This document shows positions 12,190-23,229 of a stretch of 64,000 nt of DNA, one piece after another (position 1 is the first letter of the stretch; each line of letters opens with the position of its first letter). The DNA is from Cristatella mucedo (lineage: Eukaryota; Bryozoa; Phylactolaemata; Cristatellidae), in assembly GCA_009760855.2 (NCBI GenBank), contig WPIO01000120.1, forward strand, positions 372,001 to 436,000. The letters run 5' to 3'. The position numbers and the translations under genes are program-made. The notes under the pieces were generated by a model that saw nothing but the letters and a program-made list of their open reading frames with translations, made no database searches and had not been told where the DNA came from.

Positions 12190-13020
12190 TACCCACGCCG
12201 TGATTACAGTTATGCTCTACAAGCCGGTCAGGCGGCCGGCTTTCAGGGCTTGCTACTATTTAGCTATGTTATAGGTAGTTTCCGAGAAAATTAAAGACCT
12301 TTCTCTAACAATGGGTATAACGTCTAAATTAAGTCATAATTGCGACGGCATAAGGAGGCAATTTCTCTAAAGCAAGTCGAATGGTGTCTACTAGTGGTGC
12401 ACGATTTCTGTGGTACAATATAACTAATTCTCTTGCAGGAACGTCAAAAACTAAATGTGGATAAGTCTCCTTTAGTGTGAAGCTTCATTGAGTTTGACCA
12501 GTGGATAATCGTAGTAATACCTAATTTCACGAATGAGTTAAATGTTCTAGGGTTCTTGAGTCCGCTAGAACCGAATACCTTCAACACTTTAGGTCTTTAA
12601 TGGCAGATTTTTCGGAAATTCTGATCAAGCCGAAACATCAAATCACAGTTAAAAATTGTTCTAGGGGTGCCGACGAACTCGGATAAGAGAAGAGTATCGA
12701 AATAGTTAAAAATAGCTTTTATCTTGATACCTTGTCAGTGTCACTGACATTAATTTACACATTTAAAACGTACAAAGGAGTTCAATGGGCACGGGACCAG
12801 CCATCTCTCACATTTTGCAAATAATTTAGGAATAACTGCTGCTTAGGAAGGCAGGTTCGGAAGGACTGTCAAGAAAAACACTTAAAATATCTCAGAATGA
12901 ATCGATGTCACTAGCAAGATCCCAGTTTAGAAAGTTGATTTGATCAGTTTCGGAGCTGTTGCTCGTTGCATTTTCAAATTGTCTTAGTTTCTTGACAAAT
13001 ACAAGTACAATATCCAGAGG
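12190..13020. other. Sequence with no supported feature
   Basis: AT-rich sequence without an exon or transposon I can support. The last 130 bases before the LINE A copy could be further LINE debris, but the translation was not convincing. A stretch near 12575-12610 (caacactttaggtctttaatgg) resembles the end of the direct repeats around 34.7 and 35.6 kb. Confidence 0.35.
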
Positions 13021-13025
13021 TATTT

Positions 13026-14340
13026 GGTGTGCGAACGGTAAGCATCACTGGTACTGCTCTGCAATGGTTCAGGTCCTTTCTCAATGGGAGACTCCAGAGT
13101 ATTGATGTGAATGGACAAAGATCATCCGAGGTACCTCTGAAACATTTTGTAAATCAGGGCTCCGTGCTAGATCCACTTCTTTTCACGGTTTATACTCTCC
13201 CTCTTGCTGATATGATTGCAAAACACAATCTAGGCTTTCACTTCAATGCGGATGACACTCGGTTGTACCTTTGCTTTAATCCCTCCCAGCCTTCGAGCAC
13301 CTCAAATTCTCTCAACTCGCGTGCTGCATGTGTTCATGACATTCTCAAATGGATGGCAGCAAATTTTCTAAAATTAAACGATGATAAAACTAACTTAATA
13401 GTTATGGGCAACCCAGTGTAATTCAGGAATCGGAAAGGTCGACTCTCAAAATTGGCTCTGACAGCATATCACCTCTTGAAACCGGTCGAAATCTAGGTGT
13501 AATGTTCCAAAGTGACCTCTCATTAGACGACCACGTTAATAATAATAATAATAATGTACTTGTTAAAGTGCCCTCAGAGAACTTAATCTCTTTCTAGGCA
13601 CTTTACACGTTAGCGCCACAATCAAGTGTGCCTACTTTCAGCCTAATAACATTGCCAAAATTGGGGCTTGCTTAGATAAGGATACCACGTCTAAGCTGGT
13701 CCATGCATTTATGATATCCCGTCTTGACTTCTGCAACTCACTGTTTGCTGGCGTGGCGGCATGTGAACTCAGGCGATAACAGCTGGTGCAAAACTCTGCA
13801 GCTAGGCTTGTCTGTCGTTATCGTCACAGTTGCCACATTAGTCCACTTCCCTCCGACCTGCACTAGCTACAAGCACAAGCAACGGATCGACTTCACGGTT
13901 TTTTCGCTCACTTTTAGGTCACTTAATTCTTTGGCTTCAGCCTATCTCTTGGATATACTCCAACATCGGGCCAAGCATCTTACCACCTGCTTTTCGAAAT
14001 CCAACAGTTTACAAATAACCCGTATTTGTAGACTGTTGGATTGGACCGTACAAACCTCAGATCCTTTAGAGACCATGCATTTATTTTGTATGCTCCCAAA
14101 GCCTGTAACTCACTCCCGACCTTCGTCAGAACATCCCCTGACTTGACCACATTTAAAAAGAGCTTAAACCAGACCTATTTAGGACAGTATTTAGTCGGTG
14201 TGTGTGATTTATTCTTCATGTGCTTATGAGTGCTGACACTGTTCATGCTGCCACTAATCACATTTGCATGTTGACCCTGTGCATGTCACCCCTGACCAGT
14301 TTATTCATGTCGTTAATCAAGCATGATATTACTCACCATT
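13026..14340 (+). mobile_element. LINE A copy, RT palm to 3' UTR, with a nested insertion
   Basis: 5'-truncated plus-strand copy. Frame 13029-13421 covers SITGTALQWFRSFLNGRLQS, NQGSVLDPLLFTVYTLPLAD and NADDTRLYL, then LKLNDDKTNLIVMG. The Asp pair of the YADD box is kept here although Tyr is Asn, unlike the longer copy at 7.5 kb. After a frameshift come NLGVMF-type sequence, a nested LINE tail (13539-13605), SRLDFCNSLFAGV, and a frameshifted C-terminus up to LPTFVRTSPDLTTFKKSL. The 3' UTR runs to about 14338, where another LINE tail in reverse orientation begins. Confidence 0.88.
13539..13605 (-). mobile_element. Nested LINE A or SINE tail with target duplication
   Basis: A reverse-oriented 67-bp piece consisting only of the TAA-repeat end plus the LINE A tail. 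It is flanked by CACGTTA at 13532-13538 and 13606-13612. Removing the insert and one copy restores the host LINE reading DDHVSATIK, matching DDHISSTVK in the 7.1 kb copy. This defines a very short retrotransposition event into an existing LINE. Confidence 0.85.
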
Positions 14341-14440
14341 AATAATAATAATAATAACAATAATTCACTTGATAAAGCGCTCTCAGAGAACTCAATCTCT
14401 TCCTAGGCACTTTGCATTTGCTGCAAAAGGAAACGTGAAT
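14339..14440 (-). mobile_element. Reverse-oriented LINE A 3' tail
   Basis: A TAA-repeat block followed by tcacttgataaagcgctctc and cctaggcactttgc. This is the LINE A 3' end on the minus strand, abutting the 3' UTR of the plus-strand copy, so two insertions meet tail to tail. Confidence 0.75.
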
Positions 14441-15285
14441 GCATGTTCACAGACTTGCAGAAAATCTGTTATATTGATATAAATAGTTTTAATAGAAGGT
14501 AAATGATAGGTTTTATTTATATCTCACTTGACCAAGCACCCGTGAGCCTGCTGAAGTGTCATTGCTTAATATTGGAGAGTCCCTGCGAAATGCACTGGCG
14601 TTGCACACCCAAAGTCGAAGGTTTGAGTACTGCTGCTGGAAGTTCCCAATTTCCGACTGCAAGAGGACTGATTTCCGAGTCTTTGATTTCTGATTGCTAT
14701 TTCTGTGACTGCTGATGTCAGCCTGCAAAAACTGTAAATATTATTTAAACTTACTTCTAAATCAGCCGATAATTGTTGCCGAGCTTTTATGTTAGACCGC
14801 CTTCAAGCATTGCTTCCTATTGATCTAGATCAGTGATCTGCCACTATCTCATGCCTAAGATGAAATATCTGCAGCTAGGGCACCAGACTTACCCAACTGC
14901 AAGTATGACTCCTTGTTATATCTTCAGTTATCATCTTCAAAATAACGTTCCAACTATTGACGTGACTAATTTCAAATGCACAAACTACATCACCCTGGGA
15001 TGACGCCAAAGTGCTGACTTTTGCGAGAGTGCTGAAAAGTCAGCTAAAAACATGTGCTAAAAGGAGAGTCCTTCCGTTACCAGCACCTTCGACCGAACTG
15101 CAAGGCAACCATGGTTATAATGGTCTCACGTGAATTAAAGATAAATACCTCCATGCCAAAACTTCAGAAATAGTGTGATATGGTTTCGACACCAAAAAAC
15201 TTCCCACTGCACCTGGAAAACCTCCTCTGTATCGCCGGGTCTACGATACTGCATACTTATTTGAATAGGCCCTGGAAATTTTAGA
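14441..15285. other. Sequence with no supported feature
   Basis: No recognised element or splice-supported exon. Overlapping frames near 14503-14728 on both strands look random. Confidence 0.35.
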
Positions 15286-15504
15286 AACTTGTTTGCAAGC
15301 TTGAGTACGACAAAGTAAACACCATTGTAACTCTCTTAACAATGCCACTTTACGCTGCAACGATAACAGGAATTTCACTGCCCTAGCACTGCTTGGTCTG
15401 TCAGCTGCCTTCAACACCATTGATCACGATGTTCTACTTGAACGATTGAGAACAACGATCGGACTTGCAGACGAAGCACTGACGTGGTTTAAATCTTACT
15501 TTTA

Positions 15505-15621
15505 AAGCTTTAAAATGTAGTCAGCTGTCGAAAACGACACCTACATTTTGAACACGTGGTGATAGTTGCACAACAGCGGCACCTACTAGAAGAGCGAAGC
15601 TTTTGATCCAGCCACACGCTT
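15505..15621 (-). repeat. Left arm of an inverted duplication in LINE B
   Basis: The reverse complement of this segment matches 16015-16131 closely. Shared landmarks include gtgtggctggat, aaaagcttcgct, gtgccgctgttgtgcaac, atcaccacgtg and tgtaggtgtcgttttc. About 393 bp separate the arms, so a transcript could fold into a long stem-loop. Confidence 0.88.
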
Positions 15622-16014
15622 ATTGTGTCCTATCAGCAGCAGTTTGGTATTATCATCATTTAATTACATGTAGTTGTCCGACATCCACGACGTCTGATCA
15701 TGTTCAACCCATGTCCTTTAGGGGTCGGTCTCACACACGAGACCGGTCACCAACAAAGTCCTTCAAGGTTCTGTACTTGGTCCCTTGCTGTTCTCCGTTT
15801 ATTCTCAACCTCAGGAAAAACTGATTAGGCCCATGGAATATGATATCACTTTTATGGTGATGATACTAAGCTGTATTTGTCATTCAAACCGTCGAAATAT
15901 GCTGCAGCAACTGAGAGACTGAATGCTTGCCTTGCCGATATTTAATCCTGAATGTCGGTAAAAATTCTGAAATTAAATTATGATAAAACCGAACGGTTGC
16001 TCATAGGACACCCT

Positions 16015-16131
16015 AAGTGTGTGGCTGGATTAAAAGCTTCGCTATTCTTATAAGTGCCGCTGTTGTGCAACCATCACCACGTGCTCGAAATGTAGGTGTC
16101 GTTTTCAACAGCTGCCTAAATTTTAAAAGCT
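16015..16131 (+). repeat. Right arm of the inverted duplication, original LINE B segment
   Basis: This arm lies in the expected reading order of LINE B, between the LLIGHPK block and NVGVVFNSCLNF, so it is the source copy. The arm at 15505-15621 is the misplaced inverted copy. Confidence 0.85.
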
Positions 16132-16938
16132 TCATTCAGAAGACTGCTTCTACTGCTAGCCATCACCTCCGATCCCCATCCAAGATTAGGAGCTGTCTTC
16201 CACAATTGCTGGCAAAGAATTTAACTAGCTCCTTAGTTCTGTCTCGGCTTGATTATCGTAATTCCCTCCTGGCTGGGCTACCAAAGAAAGCAACTACGCC
16301 ACTGCATCTGGCTGTGAATATGGCTGCAAGGCTAGCCTTAAAGTCCCAGAGGTTTGACCACGTGTCTTCTGTGCTGAAAGAGTTAGGGTGTATGCCGGTT
16401 GAGCAACGGGTACAAAGCAAAGTTCTTATGCTGACCAACAAGGCCCGCCACGGCTTGGCTTTCGTACCTAAGTGAACTACTGCAACAGTTTCAGCGTCTT
16501 CGTGCTCTTAGGTACTGTGTGGACATCAAATTACCTTCTTCATTCCTCCGCCTAAAGACCGCTGGCCAAGGAAGCTTTAGCTCTGCAGGTCCTAGACTGT
16601 GGAACTCGCTTCCAAAATTATTGTGCAACGACAGCTACACATAAGCTGCCGACCATGGCTCTTTCTCTTCAGATGTCCTGAGCTGCTACTTCCATTCTAC
16701 CCACTACTTCAACTGCTTTTCTGACTCTGCAATGTATCCCACTTTATCTTTTTGCGTGAGACGAAGTTTTTGGCTATCCAATGCGTACCGAAAGCCGCGA
16801 AGGCTGTGAGTGCGCTATACAAAACTCTCCTGAGTAGCACCCACTAGATTGTGTGACTTTGTGGATTTCAAAACGAATATACATGCATGCATACGTGACC
16901 AGTAGCTCAGAATGATATCGAACACTTTAGGACCTTAA

Positions 16939-17127
16939 CGGGTATTTCTCAGCCTTTCTAAAGGCCGCGACCCTTTAATACAGTTCTTCATGTTTTGGTG
17001 ACCCGTACTTATAAAATTATTGTGTGCAAAATTTGCAAATGCGCCTTTTCCGATGGTTTTAACCGACCCCTGTAAGAGGGTTGTTCGACCACCGAAGGGT
17101 TTGCAACCCACGTGTTGAGAACCACTA
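16939..17127. mobile_element. SPIN-like nonautonomous hAT element
   Basis: A 189-bp element whose two ends form hAT-type inverted repeats: ttctcagcctttct on the left, and cgtgttgagaaccacta on the right. Internal blocks gccgcgaccctttaatacag, ttggtgacccg, ataaaattatt, ttttccgatggttttaaccg, gacccctgtaag and gggttgttcgaccacc fit, in order, my memory of the SPIN (Space Invaders) hAT family, known for horizontal transfer among vertebrates and some invertebrates. It has no coding capacity and would need a transposase supplied elsewhere. No clean 8-bp target duplication is visible. The family call comes from memory and was not aligned. Confidence 0.7.
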
Positions 17128-20100
17128 CTTTGGATGAGACCAGCAGTTGTTAGCTTAGTGCTCGGTACTTCGGCGGAACCTATAAGCTATAGTGGTCGAC
17201 TCTTTTCGACCTCCACTGAAAAACCGATGGGGCCACATTTGCTCCTAGTCCTAGTCATTCTAGGGTTACTTTTCCGGATTGGTGAAATGAAGGTCAGGGG
17301 AACAGTTTTCGTTCTCGACAGCATCGGGCCTTAGCAGCAAAGGGGCCGGAGGAAAGATAGCGACAGTTCCCCATGACTCCAATTGAAAATCCGTGGCCGG
17401 CTGCTGCACTCAAAGGAGTCACGCATGCAGTAGCCAACAGATTTCATCTCACACAGCAACGAGTTTATTTGAAGCATAGCTGATTCAGGCAGTCGAGCGT
17501 GAAAGTAACAGCTCAGAACAGCAAGAAAGGATGTGCCACTGTTGGCAGAACTGTAACATCCAGTGCAAGTCAGCTACGGATCTTATCATTCAGCTAATGC
17601 CTGACCGAGAATTTGATGAGCAATCACGGACGGGGAATTTCTTTCTTTTCTGACCCGCTGAAAGTCCAGGAGTACCTGGGGTTATCTACTCAAGCGACAG
17701 GAGCTGAGCTGAAGTTGCAGCTGCCGTGTGCCATAGGCGATGCCGAAAATTCTATCTTGGATAGCGTACACAAGCATCAGCAATGGCATGCATCCGCATT
17801 CGCATTAGGCAGTATTTATGAAGACCGTCTTTGTAAAAAGGTGGTTTTAGAATGCTTGGCTGCCGATGGATACTTGATAACGGACAGGTCTAAAGGGTAA
17901 TGCTGCCTTGACCGAGCAGTATATTTATTTTCAAAAGAGGAAATAGCAATTTCAAAGGCGATAGTGTGCGTTAAATATTTCGTAGGTCAAAAGACTCATT
18001 CGACGTGCTTCTAAACTCCCAAATGGCCGGCAGCATCTGCACTGCACTGCAAGCAGAGAGCCAGTTAGGCTGCTTTTCGGTGCCTACACGGCACGGGCTA
18101 CATATGTACATTCAAAGTGAGTAGCTACTGTTTTAGGAGTGCTAGAAAGATCGGCAATCTGAGGCAGCTAGTGGAGGATTTCTTTTCCACAGATTTCCAT
18201 GATGCTCCAACGTCTATCTGTATTCTTTCATTCCGATACCGTTTAATCAAAACTAACAAATCAAAACCTATACAATTGACTTGATTGGTACACAGTAATG
18301 TAGTTAGGTCAAACAATTTCTAAAGCAGCTGAAATTTATTTACATTATGGTCAAGGCATCAAAACTTATACAATGTGATTTTTAATTACTCCGTGGTTAT
18401 AAGTCACTACTTAAATATAAAAACTACGGTAACTAGTGATTGCATTAATTTGTGCAATTATAGTTCACTTTCAATAGCTTTTGCTCAAAAAACCCCTAGC
18501 CATGCAGTGAGCTCACGTAACTGTTGTAGGTGACACCTACCTGTTAAGCACGTCCCCTACGTCAAGTTGGCGAACGACAATGATGGGATTAATCTACAAA
18601 GATTTGTCAACAAGGAAAGTTCAGGGATTTAAAGCGAGTCTGATTTCTAGCTGAACGAATTCAAAATTTCTATAATGGCTTAGGCAAACGACCTCTGACT
18701 GTAGTTGACCAAATATCACAGATTTTTTTATTTCTAAATAGTGCTTTCATAGTTTCAACATGTAGGCTACAGAATTTAGAATTATGAGTAATTAGTAATC
18801 ACTAAAATCTAAATAAAAATAAATTGCAGCTAATAAAAACGGCATATTACAGGGTGTGAATTTGCCTCTGATAGGTCTCAGGAAATACCGGCCACAATTC
18901 ACCTGCTTAATACTAGTTTGTCAAAACACCTACATCTGATTTCAGTGGATAATTACAATAAAAAGAAGCTGAGGAATTTTGCACAATTATAATTGATTGC
19001 GTTTTCTAGGCAGCTATTAATTTCTAGACGAAATGCGCAGTACCATGTCGTTTGAAAATAAGTACAGCACAAACATGAGTATTAACTTTAAGCCACGTTT
19101 ATTCAGAAAAAGATTTGTATGAAGCGATACTAGAACTATGGCCGCAGTCCGGCAAACAAGCCCGGGCAAAACGAGCAAGCATTGGGGAGTTAACATTTGT
19201 TGCCTGACACCATTTCATGCACAGATACTTTGCACATACCATGAAACTTTCAAGTCTGATTCGTGACCACGTATTTCCTATTCGCCCCAAACCGACCCAT
19301 TCGATTGATAATAAGGTGGTTGTTCGTATTGTAGATTTTTTTCAATCGTCTTCCATACCTTCCTAAAGGAAATGATGAGCACTGGGATACATCTGAGAGA
19401 ATAATCAAAGGACAGATTTTGAAGTACCGATTATATCTTTATTTTTAGCTAAAATAGTTTGTATCAATAGGATTACAATATATCCATTGAAAACTGTAAA
19501 GTCAAAATAGCACAAATTTTAATTCTTGCATTATTCACCATCACTGTTTTAATTTGATTGGTCGTAGAATGCAAAAAGTGCTTGTCGTAGCGAATGGGCT
19601 TTAGTAAGGGTGGACATTTCATAGCAAAGTTTTAAGCACGAAAGACGATGATAATAACAAGAGGACGTGTCTATTTGATTAGTACGTCTATATACTTATT
19701 AGCCACTAAGGCTCAATTTGTTTATAGTCCATGCAGCACTTCCATGCTATATACGTGTTCTACCTAGCTAGCCTTGACAGTCTATACAAAGTAGGATGAC
19801 GAGCGAAGCTACAATTTTTTTCTCACGTTAGGTAAGTAGAACTGCATTTTTTCAGCAGTTCTCTAATAATCACAAACAAAACCGCCGTCGTGGGCCGAAG
19901 CCACATATTTTGTGTGAAGATCAATATCCTCAAGCAAAGTATGGGCTGGAATTAAATTCTAGTCAGCCAGGCCTGCTTAATAGGCAATGTTGCAAAAAAT
20001 ACCGTGCAAGACTCTCACATCCAACTACGTTGTGCAATCCAACCTGGTGCAGTTTCGTACCGATCAGACGTTCTCGATATGACCGTTCTTTACATCACTT

Positions 20101-21060
20101 CATTATCCATTGGTTCTTGCTGGTGCGCTTGACAAGGCTACAGTATTAGGTCCTGTTGTACTCGTACTGTACTGAAACTCGACACTCTGTTGTAACTTGC
20201 GAGTTTTCTGGAAACTCGCTGCCCGTTCATTCGGCCACTGGGTTTATCATGTATTTTGTAAAAAATAATAGCTCTTTTGAGACACATTTCTGTTTCAGAT
20301 TTTAATTTATGTTGACTATCAGCCGTCTTAGACTGCTGTGCTCCATCTGCTATCAAAGATTATTTCTCTGTCAGCACTGAAAGATGCAATTTCTTTGCAG
20401 AAGGTAGCCTGCTCTTAGAGACCTTGGTTTGTTAACGAAGCAGTAGTCGCTTGTAATTGAAATTGAAGATTCATTAGTAACCTACAGAATATCAAGGTGA
20501 CGGAATACGATCTTCTGTTTTAAAATAGTCTACGCGTTTTACATAAGAGATCATACAATTCAGCTTCGAGCCTACTAAGTTGCAGATATTGCATGATTAT
20601 ACGGAAATTGTGTATTTGGTTGAATTTTTGCATTTTTTGGTGAGCATGCCAGTGATATCAAGATTTTTGAGTGTGATCGGTTGGGACTGTACACCTCACC
20701 ATGCTATAAAATATACTATATACAATACATAGGAGCTTCACTGTGCCTCTGCGTACCAATATGTTTTTATGTAGCAAAAAGTATAATCCCTGTGTTACCG
20801 TCTGAGCACTCTAACGTTTGATTTCCAACCTTAGCTCGACAGACCACTGGAATGCTCAATGCGGCACATTAATTATACGGCAGCTACACTCTAACCAAAG
20901 TCATCCAAAAAACACATATGATGTAACAGCATGTAGTGCGTTTATGCGATTCGCCTTTAGCGTGCTTAGGCGGGCAGATATTGTGCATGCACTGCTTGTA
21001 ATGCTTGGTTTCAATGAGCAAGCTACTACTAACCATTCGACCATGCTTCTTTTGAAGCAT
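17128..21060. other. Long stretch without a supported feature
   Basis: AT-rich sequence. The longest start-to-stop frame is 17613-17900 (+, 95 aa, beginning MMSNHGRGISFF). It has no recognised domain and no good flanking splice sites, so I do not call it. Another frame at 20356-20138 (-) is lysine-rich with no homology I recognise. Confidence 0.35.
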
Positions 21061-21061
21061 A

Positions 21062-21125
21062 TGTAAAGTGCCTAGAAAGAGATTAGCTCTCTGAGGGTGC
21101 TAAACAAATGTATTATTAATATTCT
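21062..21125 (+). mobile_element. Isolated LINE A 3' tail
   Basis: Reads tgtaaagtgcctagaaagag, then attagctctctgagggtgct and a TATTATTAAT end. This is the LINE A 3' terminus with essentially no body, a severely 5'-truncated insertion. Confidence 0.7.
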
Positions 21126-21278
21126 CATGATCATGACTACGCACAACTCCATGTTTTATGCATGCTCGTGCGTTTGCAATGGAGGTTCGACCACTTGCGT
21201 GTGCCTACCGCCTCTAGGTCATTCCCTATGGGGCGAGGTGCTGGCTTTCCAAGGCCCCAGTCGTCTGTTCGAGACTTT

Positions 21279-21316
21279 CAGGGGGACTTTTCAGGGGGAC
21301 TTTCAGGCAGACTTTT
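21279..21316. repeat. Three-unit short tandem repeat
   Basis: Units cagggggactttt, cagggggacttt and caggcagactttt occur head to tail. A degenerate GT-rich stretch lies farther on at about 21830-21920. Confidence 0.7.
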
Positions 21317-22497
21317 GGTGACTTTCATTCTTTTATTGTCTACTGCAAGTAGTGGTGATCGTTGTTAGGATCATGTGCAGCAATGCAAATTAGGCCAAGG
21401 CCATTGAACCAGCTTAGCTTTCCGATCAGATTGTGAACGAATGTATATACATTTGTGTGATGCACGTATTACTGCAGACGTGCTTGGACTGGTGTGTTCT
21501 TTTGTGCGAATGTTTGTTTCATATATTTTTCAATCAGCAAAAATGCAAGTGAAACAAATCTAATCCATAATAACACAGCAATTACCAGCACTTCGTAACA
21601 CATTCAGGCGTCTTAACATATTGTGACTAAAATAGCTAGATGACATTCCTTGGATATAAAAAGACATCAGAATTTAGCACTCATCTTACAGGCCTGCAAA
21701 AGCGCACGGTAGGCATGGAGCTTTTGTTCTATTCAGGAGGCGAGGCAATCTCAACCCCACCTGAACAACGGGAGAATTCTGTGCTGCTTGGCTCGAAACG
21801 ACGAGGTCAGCGCTCAGTGGGTAGGCATGACTGTGTACATACCTGTGTATATCCATGCCTGTGGGCACGTGGGTGTGAACGTGGGTATATATGTTTGCAA
21901 TTATGTGTGAATGTGAACGCACTTGCTAGGAGTAAGCTGTGACTTTCGCAACAATCTTGGCTCTACAAAGACCATTGCTCAAGCACAACATCGACTAGAC
22001 ATGTTTGCTTGAGGCTCTGATCTAGTTGCATGTTATTGACAGATATGCGATATAAATAAATTTGACAGTCGTCCTCCATATATGATTTTTACCGACTAGC
22101 ACTGGGTATACATCAAGCAGTTTATCGGCTGTAAGGTGTCGTTGCTCAGTTTTAGTTCAGTTCGTTCTCTAGCTCCAGCCCACCAACGTGAACAGCTTCC
22201 CAGACAAGCTAGGCATAGTAAAAGCGCTCCTCTAACTCACGCTTACCTGCACCTCTACCTAATCTCTATTACTTTGGAGACCCTGCAATGAGTTCGTGTG
22301 CTCCCGTAGCGTAGAACTCACTGCCGATTAAATGTATGATCCAAAGTCTGCTAGAGCAATATTCATGTTCACAGAATCTGAGCCCCAAAGGCATGTATAA
22401 CCATTACTATAAATCTGGACGTGTATCGACTTAGTTGCAATTGTAAAAATGCTACACAGCCAGAAGACGTGGCTTCAAGCGTGCTCCAGGATAGGTG

Positions 22498-22675
22498 AAC
22501 CACAATGGCACACTAGGTAAGGCGGTTGCTTTCATGACCTCGGTCCTGAGGTTGTAGGTTCGATTCCAGCAGTGGGCGATCTTCTATCACCACTGCAAGT
22601 TGTTGTGAGAGCCGTAAAGCTCTTCAGTCGCTATACAAAAAGAGGCTGTTTAATCAGCTAGGATTTATTGTATCT
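22498..22675 (+). repeat. SINE-2 copy with tRNA-like head
   Basis: tRNA-derived SINE. The box A region is cactaggtaaggcggttgct and box B is ggttcgattcc at about 22557-22567. Then comes a family-specific body (gtgggcgatcttctatcacc, gagccgtaaagctcttcagt) and a 3' end gtcgctatacaaaaagaggc, then ggatttatt. It matches copies at 24.8 kb and 62.6 kb closely. It would be transcribed by RNA polymerase III from the internal promoter and moved by a LINE. Confidence 0.88.
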
Positions 22676-23140
22676 ATTTATTTATGGAATACAGATTGAT
22701 TAAGGTCCAATCACTTCTCGCAAAGCCTAGGCATTGCCTTTTTTATTTTTTAGAAGTTTAAAATTGCTGGGTTACTGAAATTGATAACAATGTTCATCAA
22801 TGAAACGAATCCTTAAATTCAGATGTAGCACCTGACAAGATAGTATGTCGAAAAGTAGCAGATAAAAGTTTGACTACTCAGGCTCGTAGTTACGGCAACT
22901 TTATAGCTGAAAATTACGAGCGGCAGTTAGACTCCGTCAGAGGAGCTGCTAGTCTAATTGCGAGAGAACTATGCAGATTCAGCTTCCAATTTCTCAAATT
23001 TTTGGCTAAGGGGATAAAACCACTCTTGCCAATCAGAGAACCTCAATGATTTGTTACGTTTTCTTAACAATCTATTGATAAACTTGTTAATACACCCGTT
23101 AATCCATAGCCGTTAGATTAATGGCCTGCTTTGTGTGAGC
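22676..23140. other. Sequence with no supported feature
   Basis: AT-rich sequence after the SINE. I see nothing supportable on either strand. Confidence 0.35.
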
Positions 23141-23141
23141 C

Positions 23142-23226
23142 TGCGGCTTCTGCTGTAATCAGCGAAGCACCTGACACTAATGCACGGGCCTCACCTGTGG
23201 TCATTAGTGAAGCAGTTGAAGCCGCA
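23142..23226. repeat. Large imperfect palindrome
   Basis: The left arm begins tgcggcttctgct and ends cactaatg. The right arm begins cattagtg and ends agcagttgaagccgca. The ends and the centre pair, while the left arm carries about 16 unpaired bases. A TATA-like catatatatgcc follows near 23288. A cruciform or hairpin is possible; the function is unknown. Confidence 0.6.
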
Positions 23227-23229
23227 TAG

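Larger units (their letters stand above)
15290..16890 (+). mobile_element. LINE family B (CR1-like) with internal inverted duplication
   Basis: A second LINE family, plus strand. RT blocks are LSAAFNTIDHDVLLERL and ALTWFKSYF (about 15390-15510), VLQGSVLGPLLFSVY-type sequence (about 15760-15800, another frame), YGDDTKLYLSF-type sequence (about 15850), LKLNYDKTERLLIGHPK (about 15970), RNVGVVFNSCLNF and SRLDYRNSLLAGLPK (16098-16290), RHGLAFVPK (16450-16475) and AGPRLWNSLP (about 16590). A 3' UTR with gcgctatacaaaactctcct ends near 16890. Normal order is broken after WFKSYF, where about 117 bp copied in reverse from downstream is inserted. It is inactive. Confidence 0.85.

Noticed and set aside
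17613-17900. 95-aa frame starting MMSNHGRGISFF
   Set aside because: No recognised domain, no supporting splice sites or promoter, and a length plausible by chance.
22557-22567. Possible functional tRNA gene from the box B match
   Set aside because: The box A and B regions belong to repeated SINE-2 copies; no full cloverleaf with a paired acceptor stem is evident.
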